Numbered from the stretch's first letter, positions 18,224 through 27,941 are shown. The stretch is DNA of 64,000 nucleotides from Dyadobacter sp. NIV53 (GCF_019711195.1 NZ_CP081299.1:1612001-1676000); one strand, 5' to 3'. The notes: generated by a model not told the origin, from the sequence alone. Program-made: numbers and translations.

Positions 18224-20761
18224 TTAGTTCGCTACCTCTTCTTGTTTTTTGCGAACAACAATTGTCAGCTCTTCCGTGTTTTCTTCATGATTTGCTACCA
18301 AAACATCCCCCTCACGTAAATCACCTTTAAGTATTTCCTCAGCAACCGGATCTTCAAGATATTTCTGAATCGCGCGGTTAAGCGGACGTGCTCCGTATTG
18401 AGGATCATATCCTTTTTCTGATAAGAAATCTTTGGCTGCCACGGTTAGTTCTATTTCGTAACCAAGGCCTTTCACTCTGTTAAATAATTTCCCAAGAGAA
18501 ATATCAATAATTTTGTGCAGGTCTTCTCTTTGTAACGAGTTGAAAACGATTACATCATCCAGACGATTCAGGAATTCCGGTGAAAATGCCTTACGAAGCG
18601 CACTTTGAATCGTGCCTTTCATGATATCATCCAGATTTTCAGATTTAGCTTTGGTAGAAAAACCTATTCCAGCCCCAAAATCTTTCAGGTCACGTGCCCC
18701 GATATTGGAAGTCATGATAATGATCGTATTTCTAAAATCAACTCTGCGGCCTAATCCGTCAGTTAATATACCATCATCCAGAACCTGAAGCAGAATATTA
18801 AAGACATCCGGATGAGCTTTTTCAATTTCATCCAACAATACCACACTATAAGGTTTGCGACGGATTTTTTCAGTTAACTGACCACCTTCTTCGTAACCAA
18901 CATATCCCGGAGGCGCTCCAACCAAACGAGATACACTGAATTTCTCCATGTACTCGCTCATATCGATACGAACCAGCGAATCATCTTTATCAAACAGGTA
19001 AGTTGCCAGTACTTTTGCAAGCTCGGTTTTACCAACTCCGGTTGGGCCAAGGAAGATAAACGATCCAATTGGTTTTTTGGGATCTTTCAATCCAACCCTT
19101 GTACGTTGGATCGCTTTCACCAGTTTCTCAATCGGAGGATTCTGGCCAATTACTTTGGCTTTCAGTTCATCAGCCATATTAAGTAACTTTCTGCCTTCGT
19201 CCATTGAAACATTTGTAACAGGAATTCCTGTCATCATCGCAACAACCTCTGCTACATTATGCTCAGTTACCGTATAACGTTTTTGTTTGGTTTCTTCTTC
19301 CCAAGCCAGTTTAGCTCTATCAAGCTGATCTATTAATTTCTTTTCACGATCCCTCAATTGCGCAGCCTCTTCATACTTCTGGCTTTTAACAACACGGTTC
19401 TTTTCCTGTTTGATATTTTCAATCTGCTCTTCAAGAACCAGAATATCCTCAGGAACCGTAATATTGCTGATATGAACGCGAGCACCCACTTCATCCATTA
19501 CATCAATTGCCTTGTCAGGAAGGAATCTGTCGGTGATATAACGTTCAGATAATTTTACGGCCGTTGTGATTGACTCAGGAGTATAATTAACATGGTGATG
19601 TTCCTCATACTTATCTTTGATATTTTCCAGGATCTGAATGGTTTCTTCGATAGAAGTAGCATCCACCATTACCATTTGAAAACGACGAGCCAGGGCCCCG
19701 TCCTTTTCTATATACTGACGATACTCGTCCAATGTAGTAGCGCCAATACACTGAATTTCACCGCGTGAAAGGGCAGGTTTAAACATATTGGAAGCATCAA
19801 GCGAGCCAGACGCGCCACCTGCACCAACAATAGTATGAAGCTCATCTATAAAAAGAATTACGTCCGGAGATTTTTCAAGCTCGTTCATGACAGCCTTCAT
19901 ACGTTCCTCAAATTGTCCGCGGTATTTTGTACCAGCAACCAGTGAGGCCAGGTCCAGAGTAACAACGCGTTTTCCAAAAAGGACGCGGGAAACTTTTTTC
20001 TGGATAATCCTAAGTGCGAGGCCTTCCGCAATTGCAGTTTTACCTACACCAGGTTCACCAATCAGGATTGGATTATTCTTTTTACGTCGGCTTAATATCT
20101 GTGCTACACGCTCAATTTCTTTTTCACGGCCCACAATTGGGTCGAGCTTACCAACTTCTGCCATTTTCGTTAAATCACGGCCGAAATTATCTAAAACCGG
20201 AGTACGGGATTTTTCCGCTCCTTTTGATTCTTTTCCTGAAGCTGATCCACCTCCTCCAAACATTCCACCTCTTGCCTCGTCGTCTCCGTCTTCGGTTTCC
20301 GGTCCCATATGGGGCCTCGAACCAGATGATTGATATTCTAACATTTCTTTAATGACTTCGTAATTAACGTTAAACTTATGTAAGATTTGGGTACCTACAT
20401 TGTCCAAATCACGTAAAATTGACAAAAGTAAATGTTCAGTGCCTATCAAAGGGCTCTTGAAAATTTTAGCTTCCAGATAAGTAATTTTCAAAACTTTTTC
20501 TGACTGTCGGGTCAATGGAATATTCTGCAGGTTTTTTACATTATTCGTAGCAGCACCCTTAGTTGCCTGCTCTATTGTCTGTCGGACATCATCAAGGGAA
20601 ACACCAAGTTTTTTCAATAAACCAATTGCAACTCCATCGCCTTCACGTATCATTCCTAGTAATAAGTGTTCGGCACCGATATAATCGTGACCTAACCGTA
20701 GCGCTTCTTCCCGGCTAAGAGAGATTACTTCCTTCACTCTATTCGAAAATTTTGCTTCCAT
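18224..20761 (-). CDS. clpC: ATP-dependent Clp protease ATP-binding subunit ClpC
   Basis: An 845-residue Hsp100/Clp AAA+ unfoldase that feeds ClpP. The ATG at 20761 gives the family start MEAKFSNRVKEVISLSREEA; a TTG nine bases further upstream is unlikely. Two Clp-N repeats occupy about residues 1-145. The first AAA+ module has GEPGVGKTAIAEGLA. A UVR/middle region (EEQIENIKQEKNRVVKSQ and following) marks ClpC rather than ClpB or ClpA. The second module has GPTGVGKTELAKVLA and the C-terminal D2 small domain. A perfect inverted repeat lies about 40 bases upstream. Confidence 0.97.
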   Translation of the reverse strand: MEAKFSNRVKEVISLSREEALRLGHDYIGAEHLLLGMIREGDGVAIGLLKKLGVSLDDVRQTIEQATKGAATNNVKNLQNIPLTRQSEKVLKITYLEAKIFKSPLIGTEHLLLSILRDLDNVGTQILHKFNVNYEVIKEMLEYQSSGSRPHMGPETEDGDDEARGGMFGGGGSASGKESKGAEKSRTPVLDNFGRDLTKMAEVGKLDPIVGREKEIERVAQILSRRKKNNPILIGEPGVGKTAIAEGLALRIIQKKVSRVLFGKRVVTLDLASLVAGTKYRGQFEERMKAVMNELEKSPDVILFIDELHTIVGAGGASGSLDASNMFKPALSRGEIQCIGATTLDEYRQYIEKDGALARRFQMVMVDATSIEETIQILENIKDKYEEHHHVNYTPESITTAVKLSERYITDRFLPDKAIDVMDEVGARVHISNITVPEDILVLEEQIENIKQEKNRVVKSQKYEEAAQLRDREKKLIDQLDRAKLAWEEETKQKRYTVTEHNVAEVVAMMTGIPVTNVSMDEGRKLLNMADELKAKVIGQNPPIEKLVKAIQRTRVGLKDPKKPIGSFIFLGPTGVGKTELAKVLATYLFDKDDSLVRIDMSEYMEKFSVSRLVGAPPGYVGYEEGGQLTEKIRRKPYSVVLLDEIEKAHPDVFNILLQVLDDGILTDGLGRRVDFRNTIIIMTSNIGARDLKDFGAGIGFSTKAKSENLDDIMKGTIQSALRKAFSPEFLNRLDDVIVFNSLQREDLHKIIDISLGKLFNRVKGLGYEIELTVAAKDFLSEKGYDPQYGARPLNRAIQKYLEDPVAEEILKGDLREGDVLVANHEENTEELTIVVRKKQEEVAN

Positions 20762-20800
20762 TTGTAGCAATAAAAAGTGTTTTAATATTTTAAACGCTAC

Positions 20801-20819
20801 TTGAACAATCTTTGTTCAA
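20801..20819 (-). promoter_or_regulatory. Inverted repeat upstream of clpC (possible operator)
   Basis: TTGAACA-N5-TGTTCAA, perfect 7-bp arms, lies between the wbqC stop and the clpC start. It lacks a T tail, so a repressor site is more likely than a terminator. The binding protein is unknown. Confidence 0.4.
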
Positions 20820-20824
20820 AAGCC

Positions 20825-21490
20825 TCATTGTCTCTTGCAGGAACTTAACAAAACACTTCTTGCTTCGGGCCCCATATTAAAGATTAAATCAACAATACTC
20901 AAATTACTCACAAAATCATTCCCGAAGGTTTGATAATACGGTATTGTCTGATAATAATTATAAATATTTGTATTTTTTTTATTATTTATAATAGAAATAG
21001 CGTTAATTACCTTGTTTTGAGACATTTCGGAGCCTGACAAATTGTACACAACCTCTTTCTTTACACCCACCAATCTAAGACAAATTGTCAATAAATCATA
21101 ATTAAGGTCAATAAGAAAATCATATTTTTTTTGAAAAACCGCAATCAGCTCCGGAGCGTAATATTCATAAAAGGGGGATTTCCCATAAGCTGACTGGAAG
21201 CAACCCAAATGACGCCTGATCCAGTCCTGGCTGTAATCAATTTTCACATCTTTTGTTAATGTATCCACTCCTCCGGTCTTAACCGGAACTGTTAACGTAT
21301 CAATTTTATTTGCTGTGAGTACTTTGCACCTGTTCCTGTAAGTTTGCTTTATATATTTCTCTTCAACATCAATCCACACTCGGTCAAAATCAAGAATGCA
21401 CGTGAAATATTCAAGACAGGGAAGGTATTGTAATTCTAAGCGTACTTCTTTAAAAACGGGTTCTGTAACAGATATTTCCGGCACTATCAA
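20825..21490 (-). CDS. WbqC-family protein
   Basis: A protein of up to 221 residues of the WbqC-like family, with the family pattern LELQYLPCLEYFTCI near the N-terminus, KQTYRNRCKVL, LTVPVKTGG and SPFYEYYAPEL. WbqC proteins are found in polysaccharide loci and beside signal peptidase genes in Bacteroidota; their activity is not firmly known. No ATG is available after the upstream in-frame stop, so the start is TTG at 21490 or GTG at 21484. The clpC gene follows on the same strand. Confidence 0.8.
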   Translation of the reverse strand: MIVPEISVTEPVFKEVRLELQYLPCLEYFTCILDFDRVWIDVEEKYIKQTYRNRCKVLTANKIDTLTVPVKTGGVDTLTKDVKIDYSQDWIRRHLGCFQSAYGKSPFYEYYAPELIAVFQKKYDFLIDLNYDLLTICLRLVGVKKEVVYNLSGSEMSQNKVINAISIINNKKNTNIYNYYQTIPYYQTFGNDFVSNLSIVDLIFNMGPEARSVLLSSCKRQ

Positions 21491-21585
21491 ATATGAGAAA
21501 GGGTTACGATATTATCAAAAAAATAATAATAAATATTTTGCATGAACTATATTATTCAATATTAACTTAGCTGAGTGCAATTTAT

Positions 21586-22212
21586 TTACAAGAAGAGGAA
21601 AGTATCACCAAGTCCTTCACGTACTACTTCAAAATCATCACCATCTGCCCTGATAATCGTCGAACCGATGTTCCCTCCGTAACCTCCGTCAATGATCATG
21701 TCAACCTGATGCTGGAATTTTTCAAATATCAATTCAGGATCGGTTGAATACTCCATTATTTCATCATCATCCTTTATAGAAGTAGTAACGATAGGATTAC
21801 CTAATTCTTTTACTATCAGTCTGGGAATTAAATTATCCGGTACCCGTATACCTACTGTCTTCTTATTTGTGTTTAACAATTTGGGAACATTACCGGTTGC
21901 ATCCAGAATAAATGTATAAGGTCCAGGCAGTACTTTTTTCATCAATTTAAATGCTGAATTGCCCACTTTTGCAAAATCTGCAATATGGCTCAGATCATAG
22001 CAAATAAATGAAAAATCGTTTTTTTGGGGTTTAATACCTTTTATTCTTGCAATTTTCTCTACTGCTCTTGTATTATAAATATCACAACCAAGACCATATA
22101 CGGTATCTGTTGGATAAATCACTAAACCTCCGTTACGAAGGCAATCTACAACCTGCCGGATTCGTCTTTCGTCAGGATTTTCAGGGTAAATTCGAATAAA
22201 TTCAGCGGGCAT
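21586..22212 (-). CDS. tsaC: L-threonylcarbamoyladenylate synthase (Sua5/YrdC/YciO type)
   Basis: A 208-residue single-domain YrdC-fold protein, expected to make threonylcarbamoyl-AMP from Thr, bicarbonate and ATP for the t6A modification of ANN-decoding tRNAs. The signature GGLVIYPTDTVYGLGCDIYN is at about residues 28-47, with KRxxK-like RIKGIKPQKNDFSFIC and LPGPYTFIL following. It lacks the C-terminal Sua5 domain. It could instead be a YciO paralogue, which has the same fold. The start ATG is at 22212; the glycosyltransferase gene ends 15 bases upstream. Confidence 0.88.
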   Translation of the reverse strand: MPAEFIRIYPENPDERRIRQVVDCLRNGGLVIYPTDTVYGLGCDIYNTRAVEKIARIKGIKPQKNDFSFICYDLSHIADFAKVGNSAFKLMKKVLPGPYTFILDATGNVPKLLNTNKKTVGIRVPDNLIPRLIVKELGNPIVTTSIKDDDEIMEYSTDPELIFEKFQHQVDMIIDGGYGGNIGSTIIRADGDDFEVVREGLGDTFLFL

Positions 22213-22227
22213 GATAAGAAATTAGCT

Positions 22228-23236
22228 TTATACAGTAACAGTTTTTAAAGTTAAATCCTTCCTGCCAGTAAAAAAATTTTGCAAACGAATGTAGATCCTG
22301 TAAATAACATTGACCGGAATTCTTAGATAACACAGCAAAATAATAGTTTGTGTTTCCCATCCGGGATTCTCAATATAATTAAGCAGCTTCTTAAATTCAA
22401 TCGCTAATTCAAATTCCTGTGCATAAAAACATTTTCGTATAAATGTACGGATTCTGGCTGCCAATAGATCAAACTCTTCCTGATCGCGATTCAGATCATA
22501 AGCTTTGTTACATACAGTATAATAGGAAGCCAGTATACCACTTCCCTTTTTATAAACCTGGGTACCCAACGACCCAGGCGTCTTTCTCTTATAAGTTAAA
22601 ATTTCGTCCTGGTAAAAATATTTAAACTGAACGGAAGAACGTACCCAAAAATCAAAGTCCTCAAATTTCAAAGATTCATCGTATCCGCCCATTAGATGAA
22701 GGATTTCAGTCCGCATGATCATCGTTGGCGTACAGATAAAATATTTTTCCAAAACATTTTTATAAACATCACCGGAAGGAACACTTTCTACTGCTTTACC
22801 ATTTTCATCGACCTGATAATGAAAATTTAGTTTTTCTCCATTCTGATCAATATAACGCGCATTAGAAAAAACTACGGCATAATCGTTAGCCAACAATTCG
22901 AAGGCCTGAACCTGCTTTTCAATCCGTTCCGGCAACAGAACATCATCTCCCGAAAGATCAATAATATATTTCCCCTTTGCTAAGGCTAATCCCTGGTTAA
23001 AAGCAGCGCAAATCCCTTTGTTGAAAGAATTCCTGATCAGGGTAAAATCCGTTGAAGTTGTTTTTTTGTTCTCAATTAACGCAAGTGTATTATCTGAGCT
23101 GGCGTTATCAACTACAATAAGCTGTATATGGTTATAGCTTTGTGATAGCACTGAATTAAGTGCTTCAGCCACATATTTCTGATGATTGTAAGCAGTCAGA
23201 ACTACTTGTTACCAATGGTTTTTCAATATTTTCCAT
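22228..23236 (-). pseudogene. Family 2 glycosyltransferase, frameshifted near its start
   Basis: A GT-A fold glycosyltransferase of about 335 residues. The long frame starts in the motif at AEALNSVLSQSYNHIQLIVV and has the nucleotide-binding Asp pair (VVDNASSDNT, LSGDDVLLPERIEKQ) and the C-terminal acceptor region. The missing N-terminus is present in another frame: ATG at 23236 encodes MENIEKPLVT, and the expected continuation VVLTAYNHQKYVAEALN appears only after removing one base from the TT at 23206-23207. Without that correction, translation from 23236 meets a stop after about 24 codons. The sugar and acceptor cannot be predicted. Confidence 0.82.
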
Positions 23237-23372
23237 TATTCCGGTACATCCCATTTGATATATTCCACAGACACCTTTCTTAAACGCTAAGTATCAGTGA
23301 AAGTCACAAATTTCGCCAATTAAACAGCGGCTGTGAAGGGATTGTTATTATTCGGTATAACAGCGGAATATG

Positions 23373-24287
23373 TCATTTAGAAATGCGCCTTTTTGCCCTT
23401 TCAATACTCGCATTAATTTCAAAGCCGAGGATAATCAGTAATGCAAGTAAATAATACCAAATCATCAGTGCGATCATGGTTCCGATTGAGCCATATAATT
23501 TATTGTAGGAACTGAATCTGGATAAATAGAAAGAAAAACCGTAAGTGGCTGTTAAAATAAGTATTGAAGCGACAATAGAACCGGGATTAATGAAAGCATA
23601 ACGTGTACCGCGTGTGGGAGCGAACCTGTAAACGAGAGATATTACCAGCATTAATGACCCGAAACTAATCAGATAACGCGTCATATTTAACAGGACAATG
23701 ACCCAGTTATCCCGTATAATATGCCATTCGCTTAAAATGTGCATGGCAGCATCACCTACGATCAGCAGTACAACGGAAAGGCATAATACAAGGATCAGCA
23801 TGAGGGTAAGAATGATAGCAATTCCTCTGGTTTTTAAAAATCCACGCGTTTCCTTATCCTCAAAAACCATGTCAAAAGAATGCATGAGCGACATCATTCC
23901 GTTGGTAGATGCGATCATGGCAAAAATAAAACCGAACGACAAAACCCCTTTCCTTGGCCTGCTCAGAATGTCCATGATCGTTTGATCAGCATCTTCGTAG
24001 ATTCCTCTTGGCATCACTTCCTTTAACAACATCATGATCTGTTTGTCCAGGTTCATAATTGGAATATATGGGATGAGCGTAAATAAGAAAATAATCGCTG
24101 GGAAAGATGCCAGCGTCAAATTATAAGCCACAGCAGAAGCCCGCTGATCAATATCATATTTACGGTTGCTTTGAACAAGATTGGCTAATATATCATACAA
24201 TGATGCTGTTCCGCGAAATAGCATTGTGCGTTGTAACCATATGATCAGTCGCTTGATTTGATAATTTTGCAGCAGTCTGTCCAGCAT
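23373..24287 (-). CDS. YihY/BrkB-family inner membrane protein
   Basis: A 304-residue protein with six predicted membrane helices and the family motifs YDIDQRASAVAYNLTLASFP (second helix) and FAPTRGTRYAFINPGSIVAS near residue 225. YihY/BrkB proteins were once called ribonuclease BN; their membrane topology suggests a transport or flippase-like role that is not settled. It ends the mltG-thioesterase-yihY run on the minus strand, a common Cytophagales arrangement. ATG at 24287, 15 bases after the thioesterase stop. Confidence 0.88.
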   Translation of the reverse strand: MLDRLLQNYQIKRLIIWLQRTMLFRGTASLYDILANLVQSNRKYDIDQRASAVAYNLTLASFPAIIFLFTLIPYIPIMNLDKQIMMLLKEVMPRGIYEDADQTIMDILSRPRKGVLSFGFIFAMIASTNGMMSLMHSFDMVFEDKETRGFLKTRGIAIILTLMLILVLCLSVVLLIVGDAAMHILSEWHIIRDNWVIVLLNMTRYLISFGSLMLVISLVYRFAPTRGTRYAFINPGSIVASILILTATYGFSFYLSRFSSYNKLYGSIGTMIALMIWYYLLALLIILGFEINASIERAKRRISK

Positions 24288-24302
24288 AACGTTTCTGATA
24301 AT

Positions 24303-24719
24303 TTATTCAGAATCAAAATACGGTTTTAACTTGTCAATAAGTGTACCTGGTGCAACACAAAGCTTTCCATTATCCCGTCTCTGAAAAACCAAGGTCGTCT
24401 CTCCTGTATTCAATAAAGCGTTTTCCTGGTTTCTTATTTCATAATGAAAAATTACACGGACGCCTGGGAGCTCTTTTAACGTAACTTTCACGCTTAACAG
24501 ATCATCGTAACGGGCTGGTTTTAAGTATTTAGACCGGTTTTCATAAACTGGCATCATCACACCTTCATCTTCCATAACTTTGTAGTGGAAGTCCAGACTA
24601 CGTAACGCCTCTACCCTTCCTATTTCATAATAGCGTGCATAATTGCCATAATATACATATCCCATTTGATCGGTGTCCGCATATCGCACCCGTATTCCTT
24701 TTACTTCGTAAGTAAACAT
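24303..24719 (-). CDS. Acyl-CoA thioesterase, hotdog fold (YbgC/4HBT type)
   Basis: A 138-residue hotdog-fold thioesterase. The active-site segment RYADTDQMGYVYYGNYARYYE (about 12-32, starting with the catalytic Asp) is that of YbgC/4-hydroxybenzoyl-CoA thioesterases. YbgC-type enzymes hydrolyse short or medium acyl-CoA or acyl-ACP esters and associate with lipid metabolism. Length normal. Start ATG at 24719. Confidence 0.88.
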   Translation of the reverse strand: MFTYEVKGIRVRYADTDQMGYVYYGNYARYYEIGRVEALRSLDFHYKVMEDEGVMMPVYENRSKYLKPARYDDLLSVKVTLKELPGVRVIFHYEIRNQENALLNTGETTLVFQRRDNGKLCVAPGTLIDKLKPYFDSE

Positions 24720-24761
24720 TATTTTTAAAACAGGAAGTGTAAAGTTATAAAAATGAAAAAT

Positions 24762-24789
24762 CCTGAATAAGAATATGTTCTTATTCAGG
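24762..24789 (-). terminator. Intrinsic terminator of mltG
   Basis: Perfect 12-bp arms CCTGAATAAGAA and TTCTTATTCAGG around TATG. Read on the minus strand it is followed by ATTTTTCATTTTTAT. It lies between the mltG stop and the thioesterase start. Confidence 0.85.
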
Positions 24790-24815
24790 TTGTAATTACT
24801 ATAATTTAAAATTCG

Positions 24816-25853
24816 TTATTTCATGATTTTAAGGCGGTTCAGTTCAGCCTGATACATACGTGCGTTATTTAAATGATCTTCATATGTTGTGGCAAATGCA
24901 TGGTAACCAGACAAATCGGCTTTGGCACACATGTATAGATAATCATGTTTATCGTAATTCAAAACTGCATCCAGAGAATTAAAATCCGCCACACGGATCG
25001 GGCCGGGAGGAAGCCCTGTATTTACATAAGTATTGTAAGGCGACTTAACCCTTAGCTGCTCGTTCAAAATACGTTTAATAGCAAAATCCTGTAAAGCAAA
25101 TTTAATAGTCGGATCGGCCTGTAATGGCATCAATGCATTCAAACGATTGATATATAATCCGGCCACGCGAGGCCTTTCATCCACTTTTCGTGCCTGTTCT
25201 TCTTCCACAATCGATGCTAGAATTGAAACCTGAACAGGTGTTAAACCAATGGCTTTTGCTTTCGCTACCTTTTCATCTGTCCAGTATTTTTTGTATTCAG
25301 AATGCATCCTGTCCAAAAACTTTTCGGTTCCTGTTGTCCAGAATATTTCATACGTGTTCGGCAAAAACATGGATACAATTGTAAGCGTATCCAGTCCGTA
25401 TTTCCTGCAAACTTCGGGGTCGTTCAGCGCCTTCCTGAAATTGTCTTCCCCAAACTCAAACCGGCTTCCAATCCTTTCAATCAGATCTTCTTTTAACCTG
25501 ATGTTATTGAATGTCAGTCTCAAAGGATCCTGAACACCAGAAAGAAGTTTTTTAACTGCCTGGTAATTGCTCGTATTCGGCTTAAAAACATAACGGCCAG
25601 GTTTTACATTTTCAGGATAGCTAAGCATTTTGGCCAAAAACTGAAATGAAATATGGTCATTGATTACATTGTGTTTATTCAATGTATCCAGAACCGTTTT
25701 ATAAGTTGCACCTTCAGGAATCAATAAAGCAAAACTGGTTTGTTTGTCAAGCTGAATATTTGGGGTTCTGAAAATCTGCCAGAAATAAAAGGTAAATGTG
25801 GTTGTCAGCATCGCAATGGTGACAAATGCTCCTATTTTGAAATTACGGGACAT
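24816..25853 (-). CDS. mltG: Endolytic murein transglycosylase MltG
   Basis: A 345-residue YceG-like lytic transglycosylase that cuts nascent glycan strands and sets their length. One N-terminal membrane anchor (about residues 8-26) is followed by a LysM-like region (FALLIPEGATYKTVLDTLN). The catalytic domain has the Glu in SILASIVEEEQARKVDERP and the conserved GLYINRLN, LQADPTIKFAL, SPYNTYVNTGLPPGPI and FATTYEDHLNN segments. Complete and of normal length. Confidence 0.96.
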   Translation of the reverse strand: MSRNFKIGAFVTIAMLTTTFTFYFWQIFRTPNIQLDKQTSFALLIPEGATYKTVLDTLNKHNVINDHISFQFLAKMLSYPENVKPGRYVFKPNTSNYQAVKKLLSGVQDPLRLTFNNIRLKEDLIERIGSRFEFGEDNFRKALNDPEVCRKYGLDTLTIVSMFLPNTYEIFWTTGTEKFLDRMHSEYKKYWTDEKVAKAKAIGLTPVQVSILASIVEEEQARKVDERPRVAGLYINRLNALMPLQADPTIKFALQDFAIKRILNEQLRVKSPYNTYVNTGLPPGPIRVADFNSLDAVLNYDKHDYLYMCAKADLSGYHAFATTYEDHLNNARMYQAELNRLKIMK

Positions 25854-25914
25854 GGAAATTCGCTTTGAGCTGTCAGCAATTAGCCATCAGCTGTTTAAAT
25901 ATTTAAAAAAGTAT

Positions 25915-26994
25915 CTATAAATTATTTTCAAAACTGATACCAAAACGCTTAGCCAGTTCAGACAATGACAAAATAACAGGTTCTAAAAGTTCAATTCCCT
26001 CTACACTCCGAATTGCCTCAGTTTCCCTTTCCGGATCGCCTGGAATAAGCACCTTTTTACCTTCAACGGCTCTGGCTCCGCGAAACGCGCGTATCCATTT
26101 GTCCATATCTTCCTTAAATTCATTCGCTGGCCGGAATCCATCAATCCGCATTGCGCCTAAAAAATGACCGGTTCCTAATCCAACTCCTGCCTGAGCTGAC
26201 ATAAACCCTGCAGTAGCAAACGGCGGCACCCATGGACCAAAATTAGCGCCCGAAAGAACACCCGAAAATATATCCACAATAGCACCTAATCCATATCCTT
26301 TGTGACTTCCGTGTTCTCTGTCCGAGCCGAGAGGAAGCAAACCTCCCCCGCTTTTTACGGCATTGGAATCTGTCGTGTCATTTCCTTCTGCATCCTGTGC
26401 CCATCCCAGTGGCGCTGGTAAACCTTTCCGCTGTAATATTTCAAATTTTCCGTAAGCTACCGCCGTAGAAGCAAAATCAGCAACAAACGGAGGTTCTTCA
26501 TTTGCAGGGACAGCAACTGCTATCGGATTGGTTCCTAACAATTTATCCAGCGAAAAAGTAGGAGCAACCAATGGTGCAGCATTGGTCATGGTCATACCGA
26601 TCATTTCCTTTTGTAAAGCCAGCATTGCATGATAACCCGCAATACCAAAATGATTCGAATTTCGAACTGAAACCCAGCCTGACCCTACTTTCTCTGCTTT
26701 TTCCATGGCAATTTCCATAGCCCGCGGCGCTACTATCAATCCCAATCCACGATCACCGTCCACTACCGCAGTGCTTGGTGTTTCGTAAACCACTTTAATG
26801 TCTGGCGTAGGATTCAGCCTTCCGTTGTCATAGAGACGAACATAACCCGCAAGCCGGGCAATTCCATGAGAATCAACACCTCTTAAATCAGCACTGATTA
26901 AAACCTGGGAAGCCAGTAATGCTTCTTCTGCTGAACACCCTATGGCAAGAAATACTTCTTCTGTAAAATGTTTTAAATAACTCGCCTGATACAT
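25915..26994 (-). CDS. Ldh-family malate/L-lactate-type dehydrogenase
   Basis: A 359-residue NAD(P)-dependent oxidoreductase of the Ldh2/YlbC (malate, ureidoglycolate, delta-piperideine-carboxylate) family. The start is taken as ATG at 26994 (MYQASYLKHFTEEVF); an in-frame TTG at 27018 is less likely. Motifs include ADLRGVDSHGIARL (about residues 40-53, active-site His), VRNSNHFGIAGYHAM and GSHKGYGLGAIVDIF. These enzymes reduce 2-oxoacids or cyclic imino acids. The substrate is unknown; since the window also encodes lysine catabolism, a piperideine-2-carboxylate reductase role is one possibility. Confidence 0.85.
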   Translation of the reverse strand: MYQASYLKHFTEEVFLAIGCSAEEALLASQVLISADLRGVDSHGIARLAGYVRLYDNGRLNPTPDIKVVYETPSTAVVDGDRGLGLIVAPRAMEIAMEKAEKVGSGWVSVRNSNHFGIAGYHAMLALQKEMIGMTMTNAAPLVAPTFSLDKLLGTNPIAVAVPANEEPPFVADFASTAVAYGKFEILQRKGLPAPLGWAQDAEGNDTTDSNAVKSGGGLLPLGSDREHGSHKGYGLGAIVDIFSGVLSGANFGPWVPPFATAGFMSAQAGVGLGTGHFLGAMRIDGFRPANEFKEDMDKWIRAFRGARAVEGKKVLIPGDPERETEAIRSVEGIELLEPVILSLSELAKRFGISFENNL

Positions 26995-27134
26995 ATATAC
27001 TAAATAATGGAAAGACAATGTGTTTTTAATAACACTTAAAAGCTAACTTTTAATGTTAGCGGGTGCAAATATCAATATTACATTTCCAACGTCCAATATT
27101 TCATTTTAATGATCAGTTTTTGCATGCCTTTATG

Positions 27135-27150
27135 AATGGCAAATGCCATT
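27135..27150. promoter_or_regulatory. Palindrome upstream of the DUF502 gene (possible operator)
   Basis: AATGGCA-AA-TGCCATT, perfect 7-bp arms, ends 20 bases before the putative -33 box. No binding protein is suggested by context. Confidence 0.35.
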
Positions 27151-27169
27151 GCAAATGAATTTAAAAGCA

Positions 27170-27199
27170 TTTAAATCTGTACCTTCGTATATAGTTTTG
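27170..27199 (+). promoter_or_regulatory. Putative Bacteroidota-type promoter of the DUF502 gene
   Basis: TAGTTTTG at 27192-27199 matches TAnnTTTG exactly. TTTA at 27170-27173, 18 bases before it, is one mismatch from the TTTG -33 element. The start codon is 35 bases downstream. Confidence 0.5.
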
Positions 27200-27233
27200 G
27201 TGTAATCCTCTGCATCACAAGCACAAATTATTG

Positions 27234-27863
27234 ATGAAGATTAAAAACTTTTTACTGAAACGAATACTTAGTTATTTCATCAGAGGGCTTGTTTTAATAG
27301 CTCCTTTGTATGCTACCGGACTTATTATCTGGTCAGGAATTGAGTTTCTGGATAACATAATCCCTATTAACATTTCTATTTCCGAACACCAGGAAGTTTA
27401 TCTCCCGGGTTTGGGTGTACTAATTATTGTGAGCGGCATTATTTTGCTTGGTTTCTTCTTTTCTACCATTGTCCCGCAATCATTTTTAAAATTTGCAGAA
27501 AATATCATGCGCCGCATACCACTGGTCAGCCTGATATATTATTCCATTAAAGATCTGATCCTGGCTTTTGTTGGCGACAAAAAGAAATTCAACCAGCCGG
27601 TTCTTGTTACGATGTATAAAGAAACAGGAATTAAAAAAATCGGATTTATTACACAGACAGACCTGAGTCACTTAAATATATCCGATCATGTGGCCGTATA
27701 TATGCCATTATCCTATTCGCTTTCAGGAGAATTATTTATTGTTCCAACCGAAAATGTTACCTATTTGAATGCCACTACAACCGACATGATGAAAATGCTT
27801 GTTTCCGGCGGAGTTTCAGTTAAAGTATTAAAAGAAGAGACCCACGAGCCAGACAATTTATAA
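27234..27863 (+). CDS. DUF502 membrane protein
   Basis: A 209-residue membrane protein with two predicted helices near the N-terminus (about 14-36 and 60-82), in the pattern of DUF502: RGLVLIAPLYATGLII, PGLGVLIIVSGIILLG, RRIPLVSLIYYSIKDL and a C-terminal PLSYSLSGELFIVP region. The function is unknown; homologues occur as solo genes across Gram-negative bacteria. The ATG at 27234 was preferred to the TTG directly before it. The convergent side is quiet: another envelope-type gene starts 78 bases downstream on the same strand. Confidence 0.8.
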   Translation: MKIKNFLLKRILSYFIRGLVLIAPLYATGLIIWSGIEFLDNIIPINISISEHQEVYLPGLGVLIIVSGIILLGFFFSTIVPQSFLKFAENIMRRIPLVSLIYYSIKDLILAFVGDKKKFNQPVLVTMYKETGIKKIGFITQTDLSHLNISDHVAVYMPLSYSLSGELFIVPTENVTYLNATTTDMMKMLVSGGVSVKVLKEETHEPDNL

Positions 27864-27890
27864 CTTTTGATCAAGCAACATTGTATTTGT

Positions 27891-27923
27891 TTTGCCCGTT
27901 TAAATAATGATTTCCTATATTTG
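27891..27923 (+). promoter_or_regulatory. Bacteroidota-type promoter (TTTG-N21-TATATTTG)
   Basis: TTTG at 27891-27894 and TATATTTG at 27916-27923 match the two-element consensus exactly, 18 bases before the ATG of the next gene. Confidence 0.6.
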
Positions 27924-27941
27924 AACCTTTCATCTTCAATC

